From positions 3,825 to 67,824 of the forward strand of contig NZ_JNYE01000028.1 of NCBI RefSeq assembly GCF_000717185.1: 64,000 nucleotides of DNA. Direction: 5' to 3'. Made by a program: the position numbers and the translations under genes. Of the stretch, positions 31,675 through 39,128 are shown piece after piece. Position 1 is the stretch's first letter, and every line of letters begins with the position of its first letter. The notes under the pieces were generated by a model. It saw only the letters and a list, made by a program, of their open reading frames with translations, had not been told where the DNA came from and did not search any database. The stretch is from Kitasatospora phosalacinea. Lineage in GTDB: Bacteria > Actinomycetota > Actinomycetes > Streptomycetales > Streptomycetaceae.

Positions 31675-31791
31675 GCGAGCGGACCGCCGCCGCCGGCCCC
31701 GGACCACCCACCCACCTCGGGCAGGTGCTGCCGGGACACGGCGCGGCTGCCCGGTCACCCGACCACAGCCCCACCCGACCGGAAGGACACC
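31675..31791 (+). repeat. Leader repeat copy 1 (upstream of the 31793 gene)
   Basis: About 117 bp running from GCGAGCGGACCGCCGCCGCC to the ribosome binding site of the next gene. It is nearly identical to 32590-32709, especially over the segment beginning GGGACACGGCGCGGCTGCCC. The repeats end at the AAGGACA ribosome binding sites, so the two genes share a promoter or leader. Confidence 0.8.
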
Positions 31792-31792
31792 C

Positions 31793-32584
31793 ATGCACCC
31801 GAAGATCGTCGCCGGAATCCTGGAGCGCGCAGTCAACTCCTCCATCGGCGCGGAAGCCTGCGTCACCGCGCAGGGCAGCCCCGCGCTCCAGGACGAGCTC
31901 ACCTTCCTCGCCCGCCGCGCCCTCACCACCCGCGGCGTCCTGGCCGAGCACCCCGTCCCGGACGAGTTGCTCGCCGTCGCCGCCGACCTGCGCGCCACCA
32001 GCCCGGCCCCGACGCCCGACCCGACCGCCATCGCGGCCGTCCTCACCGAGGCCGCCACCTGGATCGAGACCCACGGCTACGGCCCCGCCGAGCTGCTCCC
32101 CCGGCATGACCCCCAGGGAGCCCCGAACTTCGCCATCCTGCTCCAGGACATCGTCCACGCGGTCACCCGCGTCACCGGCACCGACCTGCCCCTGCGCTTC
32201 GACGCCCTGACCGTGATCGCGCAGCACCTGCCGGTGTGCGGCGTCACCATCACCGACTGGGAGTACAACCACAACCCCCGCGGAGCCGACGGCGCTCTCG
32301 CGCTGCTGCGCGGCCTGGCCGCCACCGCCCCGCTCCCTTCCTACACCCCGCTGCCCACCGAGCCGCGCCCCGACCGCAACCCCCTGCGCCTGGACCTCAC
32401 CGACCTCGCCCCGCTCGCCACCGCCGTCCGCACCAGCACCCCCGCCACGGCACGCACCGCCGATGAGCGCCGCGACCTCACCCGGATCTGGCAGGGCGTC
32501 GCCGCCCACGCCGCCGACACGGACCCCGAGCTGGCCTCTGACTGCCAGGCCCGCGCCGACATCCTGCGCGCCGAATCCGCCTGA
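31793..32584 (+). CDS. Hypothetical protein, 263 aa
   Basis: ATG 31793, with GGAAGGA upstream. Mostly helical, with a DUF6197-like middle (VLTEAATWIETHGYGPAELLP ... NFAILLQDIVHAV) and a TADERRDLTRIW tail. Proteins of this type are frequent on Streptomyces plasmids and mobile elements, without an assigned role. The family resemblance is from memory only. Confidence 0.7.
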   Translation: MHPKIVAGILERAVNSSIGAEACVTAQGSPALQDELTFLARRALTTRGVLAEHPVPDELLAVAADLRATSPAPTPDPTAIAAVLTEAATWIETHGYGPAELLPRHDPQGAPNFAILLQDIVHAVTRVTGTDLPLRFDALTVIAQHLPVCGVTITDWEYNHNPRGADGALALLRGLAATAPLPSYTPLPTEPRPDRNPLRLDLTDLAPLATAVRTSTPATARTADERRDLTRIWQGVAAHAADTDPELASDCQARADILRAESA

Positions 32585-32589
32585 CCTTC

Positions 32590-32709
32590 GCGAGCGGACC
32601 GCCGCCGCCAGCCCCGGACCACCCGACCCGCCCAGGGCGGGCGTCGCCGGGACACGGCGCGGCTGCCCGGTCACCCGACCACAGCCCCACCCACCGGAAG
32701 GACACCACC
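32590..32709 (+). repeat. Leader repeat copy 2 (upstream of the 32710 gene)
   Basis: Second copy of the leader described at 31675. It includes the same CGAGCGGACCGCCGCCGCC start, the GGGACACGGCGCGGCTGCCC core and the ACCGGAAGGACACC ribosome binding site. Duplication of a whole leader suggests coordinated expression. Confidence 0.8.
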
Positions 32710-33105
32710 ATGCAGAACCTCCCCCGCCTCGCCGCCGCCCCCGACAACTCGCTCGTCGTCGTCCACGGCGTCATCACCACCTACCAGAGCCGCGACCCGC
32801 GCATCCTGACCGTCAGCGACGAGAGCGGCTCCGTCTCCGTGACCGTCACCTCCAACGCGGTCGGCGGCACGGTCGTCAACAACGGCCAGGCCCACCTGGT
32901 CGGCACCCGCACCACGATCGTCGGCCTGCGCCTGGACGCCACCCGCGTCCGCGCCTCGAACATCGACCTCGACGCCGCCCCGCTCACCCCCGCCGACGCC
33001 GACAACCTCCTCACCACGGCCTCCGCCGGCACCACCCTGCCCACCGCCACCCTCCTCGCGCTCCCCGCCGCCCGGACCGAGACCACCACCGCCGGAACCC
33101 GGTGA
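32710..33105 (+). CDS. OB-fold-like nucleic-acid-binding protein, 131 aa
   Basis: ATG 32710. The strand pattern LVVVHGVITTYQS, RILTVSDESGSVSVTVTS, QAHLVGTRTTIVGLRL fits an OB fold of the tRNA-anticodon/SSB type. The C-terminus is Ala/Thr-rich. A single-strand DNA-binding role would suit the neighbouring clamp and helicase functions. The assignment rests on pattern alone. Confidence 0.55.
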   Translation: MQNLPRLAAAPDNSLVVVHGVITTYQSRDPRILTVSDESGSVSVTVTSNAVGGTVVNNGQAHLVGTRTTIVGLRLDATRVRASNIDLDAAPLTPADADNLLTTASAGTTLPTATLLALPAARTETTTAGTR

Positions 33106-33272
33106 CCGACCCGACCGAGCGCGGCAGCCGCCCGGCCACCGTGCTCCGCGCACTCCTTCACCGGCTGCGCCCCGCGCGCCAGGCCCCACCCGCCGATCCG
33201 GACCCGGAGGACTGGGGCGACGACCCCACTGGAGCCTGGTCGCCCGACACCACCACCAGGACCACCGATTGA
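33102..33272 (+). CDS. Small basic-then-acidic protein, 56 aa
   Basis: GTG 33102 overlaps the previous stop (GTGA), and its own stop overlaps the next start. N-terminal Arg-rich helix (TVLRALLHRLRPARQ), then an acidic tail (DPDPEDWGDDP). Unknown function. Confidence 0.55.
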   Translation: MTDPTERGSRPATVLRALLHRLRPARQAPPADPDPEDWGDDPTGAWSPDTTTRTTD

Positions 33273-33511
33273 TCGACCACTCCACCGCCTACCGCGACCC
33301 GGACCCCGAGGTCGACCGCGAACTCCAGGCCCACGGCCAGGACGCCGCGCAACTCCAGGCCGACGTCCAGCGCTACCGGGACGACCTGCACTGCGGACCC
33401 GCCCGGCCCGAGGACGCAGACCGCCTGGCCGCCCTCGCCGCCCGGATCTCCCGCCAGGCCCACCGCATCACCGGCCTGCGCGACGGAGCCCGCCGGGCAC
33501 ACCACCCCTGA
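33269..33511 (+). CDS. Hypothetical helical protein, 80 aa
   Basis: TTG 33269 overlaps the upstream stop (TTGA). Charged, helical (ELQAHGQDAAQLQADVQRY ... LAALAARISRQAHRITGL), perhaps coiled coil. Good coding bias supports translation, though the rare start is odd. Confidence 0.6.
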   Translation: MIDHSTAYRDPDPEVDRELQAHGQDAAQLQADVQRYRDDLHCGPARPEDADRLAALAARISRQAHRITGLRDGARRAHHP

Positions 33512-33643
33512 CCACCCACCACCCGGGGCCGGACCGCCGCACGCGTTCCGGCCCCGGCACACCCCGCGCAGCAGGTAGCACCCCGAGCCCGGCGGGCTCC
33601 AGCCCAGCCATCACCCACTCCCACTGACGGAGGCACACTCACC

Positions 33644-34093
33644 TTGTCCGGCACCATCGTTCCCTTCCGCATTGAGTCCGCGGCCACCCAGGCCGTGGGC
33701 ATTGACTTTGATCTCACCCTGATCGCGCACGACCAGGGGTGGAAGGACGGCCGCATCTACGGCGAGCCGATCCCCGGCGCCCTGGAGGCCCTGCGCGAAC
33801 TCCTCGACCTGCGCGCCGTCTTCGTCGTCACCGCAAGGTCGCGCGAGCACCACCCCAACATCGCCGCCTGGCTGAGCGCCCACGGCTTCGACGCCGAGGT
33901 CGACGACGACCCCGACCGCTCCCACTGGACCACCCGCGGCACCGTGCTGGTCACCAACAAGAAGCTCGGCGCGGCCTGCTACATCGACGACCGGGCCGTG
34001 ACGTTCACCGGCGACTGGACCGAGGCCCTCGCCACCGCCCTCCACCGCATGGCCCTCACCACCGACCCCGCCACCCCGGGAGAGCGCCCGTGA
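33644..34093 (+). CDS. HAD-superfamily phosphatase, 149 aa
   Basis: TTG 33644, with GGAGGCACA upstream. HAD motif I GIDFDLTLI (residues about 19-27), motif II FVVTARSREHHPNIAAWL near 62-78 and a late YIDDRAVTF acidic motif. The small size leaves room only for a minimal cap. It may dephosphorylate a nucleotide or a nucleic-acid 3' end, which would pair with the polynucleotide-kinase-like gene at 28936. It overlaps the next gene by four bases. Confidence 0.8.
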   Translation: MSGTIVPFRIESAATQAVGIDFDLTLIAHDQGWKDGRIYGEPIPGALEALRELLDLRAVFVVTARSREHHPNIAAWLSAHGFDAEVDDDPDRSHWTTRGTVLVTNKKLGAACYIDDRAVTFTGDWTEALATALHRMALTTDPATPGERP

Positions 34094-34464
34094 CCACCGA
34101 AACCGACACCACCGACACCAACACCGAGCGCTTCGACCAGAACTTGGCCGAGGCGCTCACCCACACCGCCGCCGACGTTGGCCGCACCGACCAGAAGGCC
34201 GGCGTTCTGCTGGGCCTGGACGGTGTCCTCGCGGCCGCCGTCGCGATCCTCGCCCAGTCCGCGGGCGCCCGACTCGCCGTCATCGCCCCGGCCGCCGCGC
34301 TGCTCCTGGCCGCCACGATCCTCGCCGTGCTCGTCGTCCGCCCCCGGCGCGAAGTACGCACCGCCAGCGACCGCAAGATGCTGCTGCTGCGGTGGGCCTC
34401 CGACACATCCATCGCCGCCCTGGTCGCGCTCGCCGTAGCCGCCCTCATCACCGCCGCCGCCTGA
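34090..34464 (+). CDS. Pycsar-effector-like two-pass membrane protein, 124 aa
   Basis: GTG 34090 in a GTGA overlap with the HAD gene. The N-terminal signature ALTHTAADVGRTDQKAGVLL, then membrane segments (VLAAAVAILAQ, AALLLAATILAVLVV), a basic VRPRREVR loop and a C-terminal membrane segment match DUF5706/PycTM-type proteins. Those damage the membrane when a cUMP/cCMP cyclase signals phage infection. No cyclase is encoded in the window, so this is an orphan effector, a partner of an unrecognised sensor, or a related transfer-exclusion protein. Confidence 0.6.
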   Translation: MTTETDTTDTNTERFDQNLAEALTHTAADVGRTDQKAGVLLGLDGVLAAAVAILAQSAGARLAVIAPAAALLLAATILAVLVVRPRREVRTASDRKMLLLRWASDTSIAALVALAVAALITAAA

Positions 34465-34465
34465 C

Positions 34466-34538
34466 GCCCCGACATGACGAAGGCCCGCGTCCCACTCGGA
34501 TTCATCGAGTGGGACGCGGGCCTTCGTCATGTCGGGGC
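34466..34538. terminator. 33-bp perfect inverted repeat, bidirectional terminator
   Basis: Bases 34466-34498 pair without mismatch with 34506-34538 around a 7-base loop. The structure starts just after the stop of the membrane protein gene and reaches the stop codon of parB on the other strand. It sits between convergent genes and should block transcription both ways. Confidence 0.9.
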
Positions 34539-35668
34539 TAGCCTTCGCCAGATGACTCAAGAACCTTCGTGGCGAGCGCGTCAGCAAGCCTGTAGGCATC
34601 GTCGATGCTGAGCGCAGAGAAGATGGCCTGAGCGAGTTCGTCTATGGTCAGAGCGGCCAGATCGACCAGCGTTGGAGCGGGCGTACCGGTGGCCCCGGCG
34701 GACTGCTTGGGCACAGGACGGTCAGCTGTGGAGGCCGGGTTAACCGCGGTAAATTCTGCGGCCGCCCCCGGCGCTCGTCCTTCCTGCATTCCGGGGGCTG
34801 CCGGAGCTGACACCCCGGCGGCCGACGGCCGGGCACCAGAATTAACCGCGGTAAATTCCGCAGCCTCCTGCACTTGACCCTCGGAGGTACCGTTTGCGTC
34901 GGCCGCCTGATCGACGGCCGCGCTCTGCCGGCCCGCGGCCTTCTTCGCCGAGTCCCCGCGTTCGATGTCAGCCAGACGCATCAGCTGCTGCTCGGCCGTC
35001 AGCTCCTCGATGTCCTTGACCGCACCGAGGCGCCGGGCCCGTCGGATCGAGAGGCCGGACTCGTCACCGGCCGCGTGGGCCCGCACCATCGCCTGCAGGT
35101 CGGGATGCAGCTTCAGCAGGCTCTTGCGTTGCGAGATCCATGCGCCGGTCCAGCCCTCCGCCTCGGCGGCGGCCTTCGCGGTCGGATACTCGGCGACGAT
35201 CGCCATGACCGCCTTGGCCTCCTCGATCGGGTCGAGGTCCTTACGTTCGACGTTCTCGTCGAGAGCAGCTCGCAGCAGCGCAGCCCGGGACCGGGCGACG
35301 GTGTCGTTCACCGCACACGCCAGCTCCGCGCGCCCGAACTCCACCGCAGCGGCGTGCCGCCGACAGCCGTTCACCACGATGAAGTCGCTACCGCGTAGCT
35401 GCTCCGCCTCGTCCGGATAGAGCAGCAGGTATGCCGCGCGGGTCACCACGAGCAGGCTCTGCCGCTGGATTTCGGCGATCGAGCTCAGGTCGGACAGGTC
35501 GCCGACCCCGTCTCGGGGGTTGTGCGGGTTAGGTGCCAGCCGAGCGGTCTTGACGTAGATCAGCCGATCCGGACCGCTGCTGTCGGAAGCACCCTCAAAA
35601 TCCCGGTTCTCAGCGGGAGCCGCAGGCTTGCCCAGAAGGTCCGCGACGTTCACACGACGGCCGGCCAT
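34538..35668 (-). CDS. parB: Chromosome/plasmid partition protein ParB
   Basis: 376 aa from ATG 35668, which overlaps the parA stop (TGATG). ParB box I (ARLAPNPHNPRDGVGD, about residues 42-57), box II VNGCRRHAAA and the central HTH (AAAEAEGWTGAWISQRKSLL) are present. The C-terminal third is Ala/Pro-rich and contains the hexapeptide EFTAVN twice, because the DNA there carries two parS-like sites. ParB loads onto parS and works with ParA to segregate the plasmid. Confidence 0.9.
   Translation of the reverse strand: MAGRRVNVADLLGKPAAPAENRDFEGASDSSGPDRLIYVKTARLAPNPHNPRDGVGDLSDLSSIAEIQRQSLLVVTRAAYLLLYPDEAEQLRGSDFIVVNGCRRHAAAVEFGRAELACAVNDTVARSRAALLRAALDENVERKDLDPIEEAKAVMAIVAEYPTAKAAAEAEGWTGAWISQRKSLLKLHPDLQAMVRAHAAGDESGLSIRRARRLGAVKDIEELTAEQQLMRLADIERGDSAKKAAGRQSAAVDQAADANGTSEGQVQEAAEFTAVNSGARPSAAGVSAPAAPGMQEGRAPGAAAEFTAVNPASTADRPVPKQSAGATGTPAPTLVDLAALTIDELAQAIFSALSIDDAYRLADALATKVLESSGEG
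34738..34859. repeat. parS: Two parS-like sites inside parB
   Basis: TTAACCGCGGTAAATT occurs at about 34740-34755 and 34842-34857. Both share the ACCGCGG core and flanks of the 36560-36607 palindrome, differing in one half. They encode the repeated EFTAVN of ParB. Sites within the binding protein's own gene may aid spreading or autoregulation. Confidence 0.75.
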
Positions 35669-36420
35669 CAGGAGTTCCTTCCGTCACGGGCCCGGGCGAT
35701 CCGCAGCTGCATCTCCAACGCGAGGCTGCTGAAGTCCGCCTGGCACTCCTGCGCGGTGCGGCTCTTGGCGTACTGCGTGACGACCTGGCCGAGCGCGGCA
35801 GCCTTCGAGTGCAGCTTGTAGTGCCGGATCACCGTGTTCGCGAGCGGCCACCCGTTGTCCCGGACGTACTGCTTCGTATCGTCCCGGTCGCCTTCGCCGT
35901 CGCGTGGGTCCCAGTTCGAGACCACCACCGTGAACGGGATACCGCGGGGCTTGATGACTTCCTCGATCGTCTCGGCGGTGGGCTTCCAGCCGAGCGACTC
36001 GGTCTCGATGGGGACTATCACGTGGTCGGCGTTGTCGAGCGCTGCCCGGATTGAGTCCGCGACCCGGCCCTCACCGAGTGGGTCGCCGGAGTTCTCGTCC
36101 CGGGCCTCTGGCGGAGTCCACCCCGGAGTGTCAACGATGACGATGTCCACCGCGGTCGCCTCGCGCAGCCGCTTCAGGTCGTCCAGGTCGTTGTACGCCT
36201 CGGCGAAGATGAAGGGGAGATCGTCGCCGACCCGTTCCGCCCACCACGCGCTGGAGCCCTGAGGGTCTAGCGAGACAGCCGCGACCGGCGCCAACACACC
36301 GTCTTTGGCGGTCCCCTTGTCCGGGGCGAGGACCGCTGCGGTGGTCGCGGCCAGGTTCACCGTGATCGTGGATTTCCCGATGCCGCCCTTGCGATTGAGG
36401 ACGACGATCACTGTTGCCAT
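35668..36420 (-). CDS. parA: Partition ATPase ParA
   Basis: 250 aa from ATG 36420. Deviant Walker A KGGIGKST (11-18), Walker A' VSLDPQGSSAWW near 49, Walker B VIVDTPGW near 97, and a late IPIETESLGWKP region of ParA/MinD ATPases. There is no N-terminal HTH, so this is the small ParA type, with autoregulation usually done by ParB. It moves plasmid copies by ATP-dependent binding to the nucleoid. It is coupled to parB by a one-base overlap. Confidence 0.93.
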   Translation of the reverse strand: MATVIVVLNRKGGIGKSTITVNLAATTAAVLAPDKGTAKDGVLAPVAAVSLDPQGSSAWWAERVGDDLPFIFAEAYNDLDDLKRLREATAVDIVIVDTPGWTPPEARDENSGDPLGEGRVADSIRAALDNADHVIVPIETESLGWKPTAETIEEVIKPRGIPFTVVVSNWDPRDGEGDRDDTKQYVRDNGWPLANTVIRHYKLHSKAAALGQVVTQYAKSRTAQECQADFSSLALEMQLRIARARDGRNS

Positions 36421-36438
36421 GGATTCAGTTCCTTGATC

Positions 36439-36507
36439 CGTTGACTTCCCAGGTCACCCTGGTACTTCGGAGTCCGTCGACTTCCCGGCGGGCGCCGGTA
36501 CTTCGGA
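36439..36507. promoter_or_regulatory. Direct repeat upstream of parA
   Basis: Two 33-bp units (36439-36471 and 36475-36507) share CGTnGACTTCCC at one end and GGTACTTCGGA at the other, with a variable middle. They lie just before parA and probably contain its promoter and operator, for ParB or a host regulator. Confidence 0.65.
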
Positions 36508-36559
36508 CCGGCCCAGCATGTCAGACACCACCGAGGACGCCGAACCACCCCACAGGCGC

Positions 36560-36607
36560 GGCGTGCCGGGCCAGAATTAACCGCGGTTAATTCTGGCCCG
36601 GCACGCC
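36560..36607. repeat. parS: 48-bp perfect palindrome with parS-like core
   Basis: The two halves are exact reverse complements over 48 bases, centred on AATTAACCGCGGTTAATT (36575-36592). The AT-rich arms around CCGCGG, the position next to parAB and the repeated half-matches inside parB mark it as the primary centromere. The extended GC-rich outer arms could also form a cruciform or terminator for the facing genes. Confidence 0.85.
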
Positions 36608-36647
36608 AACTGGCTGGGCGTCACCCACGAGGGCAGGGGCGGATCAG

Positions 36648-37076
36648 ATGGCGTTCAAGGAGGCGGCGCAGGCCGTGTTCCGGGTGCTGGCCGGGGACCG
36701 TGACACCCACCTCGACCCCTACCTGGAGCTGCTGCGCCTGGGTGCGGAGCACGAGGACATCGAGGCCGAGCGCCTGGAGGTCACACTCGCCGTCCCCGGC
36801 GCCCTGATCACCGGCACTGTGATCTCACCCGAGGCGTGGCGGAAGCTGTTCTTGAAAGAGCTGGACGACTACGACCTCGCCCGCGCGATCCGCACCGCCC
36901 ACGGCCGGATCGCCGACGACGCCGACGACGGCAAGAAGCGCCCGCCGGACCGCCGACACCTCCACCTGCGCGACGTCACCGTCCGGGACGGCCGCACCGT
37001 CCATACCCTGCCGTCCTGGCGCGGCCCCCTTGCAGCTGTCTCCGGCTGGACCCTCGGCCGCCCCAACCAGGACTGA
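36648..37076 (+). CDS. Hypothetical protein, 142 aa
   Basis: ATG 36648. Soluble, charged (LLRLGAEHEDIEAERLEVTLAVPG ... AWRKLFLKELDDYDLARAIR), with a basic C-terminal half. No recognised domain. It ends 6 bases before the NUDIX gene, so the two are probably co-transcribed. Confidence 0.75.
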   Translation: MAFKEAAQAVFRVLAGDRDTHLDPYLELLRLGAEHEDIEAERLEVTLAVPGALITGTVISPEAWRKLFLKELDDYDLARAIRTAHGRIADDADDGKKRPPDRRHLHLRDVTVRDGRTVHTLPSWRGPLAAVSGWTLGRPNQD

Positions 37077-37082
37077 ATCGGC

Positions 37083-37598
37083 GTGCCCGAGTCCACTGTC
37101 CCGGTGCGGGTGTGCGCGCTGCTGGTCGACCCGGATGGCCGGGTGTGCGTGATCCGCCGTCACCGCCCCGGCGGCATACAGCACTCGCTGCCCGGCGGCC
37201 TCCTCGCGGACGGCGAGCAGCCGGCCGACGCGCTGCGCCGGGAGCTGCGTGAGGAGCTCGGGCTGGACCTGGTCGCCGCCGACGTCGGTCTGGTCCCGCG
37301 GTTCGAGCAGCACCAGGCCACCACCCGCCCGGGAGATAGTCGGCTGTTTCGCCGCCGTCACTTGGTCCACGTCGTCCACCTCCCGCTACCGTTCGCCGAG
37401 GACGTCGCCCTGGTCGAGCTGGACGCCGAAGACGCCACCGAGGTGCTGTGGCTGGCCCCGGCCGAGCTGGCCGGCGCGCACCTCTACCCGGACGTCGGCG
37501 AGCACCTGGTCGACGCCGTCACCACCCAAGCCGTGTCCGCGGCCGCCGCGTCGGTGCTGCTGGCGCCGATGACGGACGCCACCTATTTCTGGAGGTGA
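37083..37598 (+). CDS. NUDIX hydrolase
   Basis: 171 aa from GTG 37083. The NUDIX box is complete: GGLLADGEQPADALRRELRE continuing ELGL (about residues 38-61), with all Glu metal ligands. NUDIX enzymes hydrolyse nucleoside diphosphates linked to another group. The C-terminal 70 residues (from AEDVALVELDAED) are duplicated as fragments elsewhere in the window (48160, 51395, 52776), showing this locus was a source of local duplications. Confidence 0.9.
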   Translation: MPESTVPVRVCALLVDPDGRVCVIRRHRPGGIQHSLPGGLLADGEQPADALRRELREELGLDLVAADVGLVPRFEQHQATTRPGDSRLFRRRHLVHVVHLPLPFAEDVALVELDAEDATEVLWLAPAELAGAHLYPDVGEHLVDAVTTQAVSAAAASVLLAPMTDATYFWR

Positions 37599-37614
37599 CC
37601 CGGCCCTGGAGCGG

Positions 37615-38988
37615 TCAGGTGCGCAGCCCGAAGAGGGAGCGCCACCCGCGCCGCTGGCCCTGTGCTGGCGAAGGAACCAGGGGAGGCTGCCCGGGAGCGG
37701 GCGGGTACGCGGGCGGCGGCGGCATCGGCCCGGGAGGGACAGCTGCGGCGGGCAGGTAGACGGAGTCCTCCGGCAGCTGCTCGCCGTCCGGCTGGTTCGT
37801 CTTCTGTGCCTCCGGTTCGGGGCGTTCCTCCGGCAGGGGCGGACGGTGCGGCCGCGACCCGGGTACGGCCGCGGCAGATGCCGGGGGCTCCGGCGGGGCG
37901 GCGGGCGGCGCTGGCGGCTCCGGCGACGCTTCCGCCGCTGGCATGGGGAGGGGCGCCGTAGGTTCCGCAGGCGGCGTCGGCCGGTGGCGCTCCTGGTAGA
38001 GAGCGGCGGCCTGGGAGCGCCGGGAGCGCCACCTTCCGCGCTGGGACTGCTCCAGGCGGTTCATCAGGTCGTTCGCGGTGGCCAGGGAGAACACGCCGCG
38101 GGTGCGGGTGAGCTCGTCGAAGGTGACCGGTGCGAGGCCCCAGCGGGTGGCGTCCGGGGCGGGGACGGGGTGGCTGATGCGCCAGTCCCGGTGCCAGCCC
38201 CACCGCCAGTCGGGGAAGTCCCAGTCCTCTTCGGAACGCTGCTCGTGGTCGAAGTCGTGGACGCCGTAGGGGATTAGGACCTGCTGGCCGTCGAGGAAGT
38301 AGACGCGGCCGCCCGCAGCGAGGATCGCGAGCTGCTGCTCGGTCGGGGCGATCGTCGCGTGCCGGGCCTTGGCCAGGCCGCGCGGCAACACGGCCAGGTC
38401 GGCCAGGCGCGCGGCCTGCAGCGCGTCCTTGGCCCAGAACCAGACGTGCCGGGCTCCGCCGCCGTAGCGGGCCTTCACCGCCTGGATCCGTTGCTCGACC
38501 TCGCCTGTGCCCACGGGACGCCTCGGCCGCTCCACGACCAGGACCTCGTTGCCGTCTCCGCCCACCACCACGGCGGGCGGGAGTACGCTGCGGCCAGCCG
38601 CAGCGTTCGCGCCCGCGTCGAACGGCGCTTCCAGGACGCAGTGCACCCCAGGCCAGGCCCGGGTGATCCGCCGTTGGAACTCGATGACGATCCGGCCGTC
38701 CGCCTCGAGCTGCTCGCGTACCGCAGGCGCGGCCGCGCAGTCCGCGCCGCTGGTGTGGGAGAAGTAGGGGGAGACCTTGGAGTCGGGGCGCGCCCCTTTG
38801 AGCATCAGGTGCTCCCGGCACGCCCAGCACACGTACCGGCCTCCGGCCAGGCCCGGCGCCAGCCCGGTGGTGCCGTGTGCCAGGTCGACCCAGTCGCGGG
38901 TCGCGTTGTCGAACACCCAAGACACGGATGCCTCGTCTCCCATGGCACGGATCATGCCCGGGCCGAGCCGCCGACGTACGGCGTTCAC
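37615..38988 (-). CDS. CoiA-like nuclease with long proline-rich tail
   Basis: 457 aa from GTG 38988. Residues about 50-75 contain the CWACREHLMLKG zinc-like pair and YFSHTSGADC, followed by IVIEFQRRIT, the CoiA signature in which Glu-x-Gln is part of a PD-(D/E)XK-type nuclease core. The last 150 residues are Pro/Ala/Glu-rich and end in basic RRGWRSLFG. CoiA-like proteins act on incoming or branched DNA. It converges with the NUDIX gene and diverges from the 39129 gene. Confidence 0.75.
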   Translation of the reverse strand: MNAVRRRLGPGMIRAMGDEASVSWVFDNATRDWVDLAHGTTGLAPGLAGGRYVCWACREHLMLKGARPDSKVSPYFSHTSGADCAAAPAVREQLEADGRIVIEFQRRITRAWPGVHCVLEAPFDAGANAAAGRSVLPPAVVVGGDGNEVLVVERPRRPVGTGEVEQRIQAVKARYGGGARHVWFWAKDALQAARLADLAVLPRGLAKARHATIAPTEQQLAILAAGGRVYFLDGQQVLIPYGVHDFDHEQRSEEDWDFPDWRWGWHRDWRISHPVPAPDATRWGLAPVTFDELTRTRGVFSLATANDLMNRLEQSQRGRWRSRRSQAAALYQERHRPTPPAEPTAPLPMPAAEASPEPPAPPAAPPEPPASAAAVPGSRPHRPPLPEERPEPEAQKTNQPDGEQLPEDSVYLPAAAVPPGPMPPPPAYPPAPGQPPLVPSPAQGQRRGWRSLFGLRT

Positions 38989-39128
38989 CGAACTCCGCCC
39001 CCTGCGTAGGGCGCACTGTCCGGGTACAGCCGATCCGCCGGGGCAGTTCTCCCGTTCCCCCGCCGGACTCCCGCGCCCGGTGTTTGACTACAGCGCAGGG
39101 CAATCCCCGTGACACGAGGAGTAGTTGA

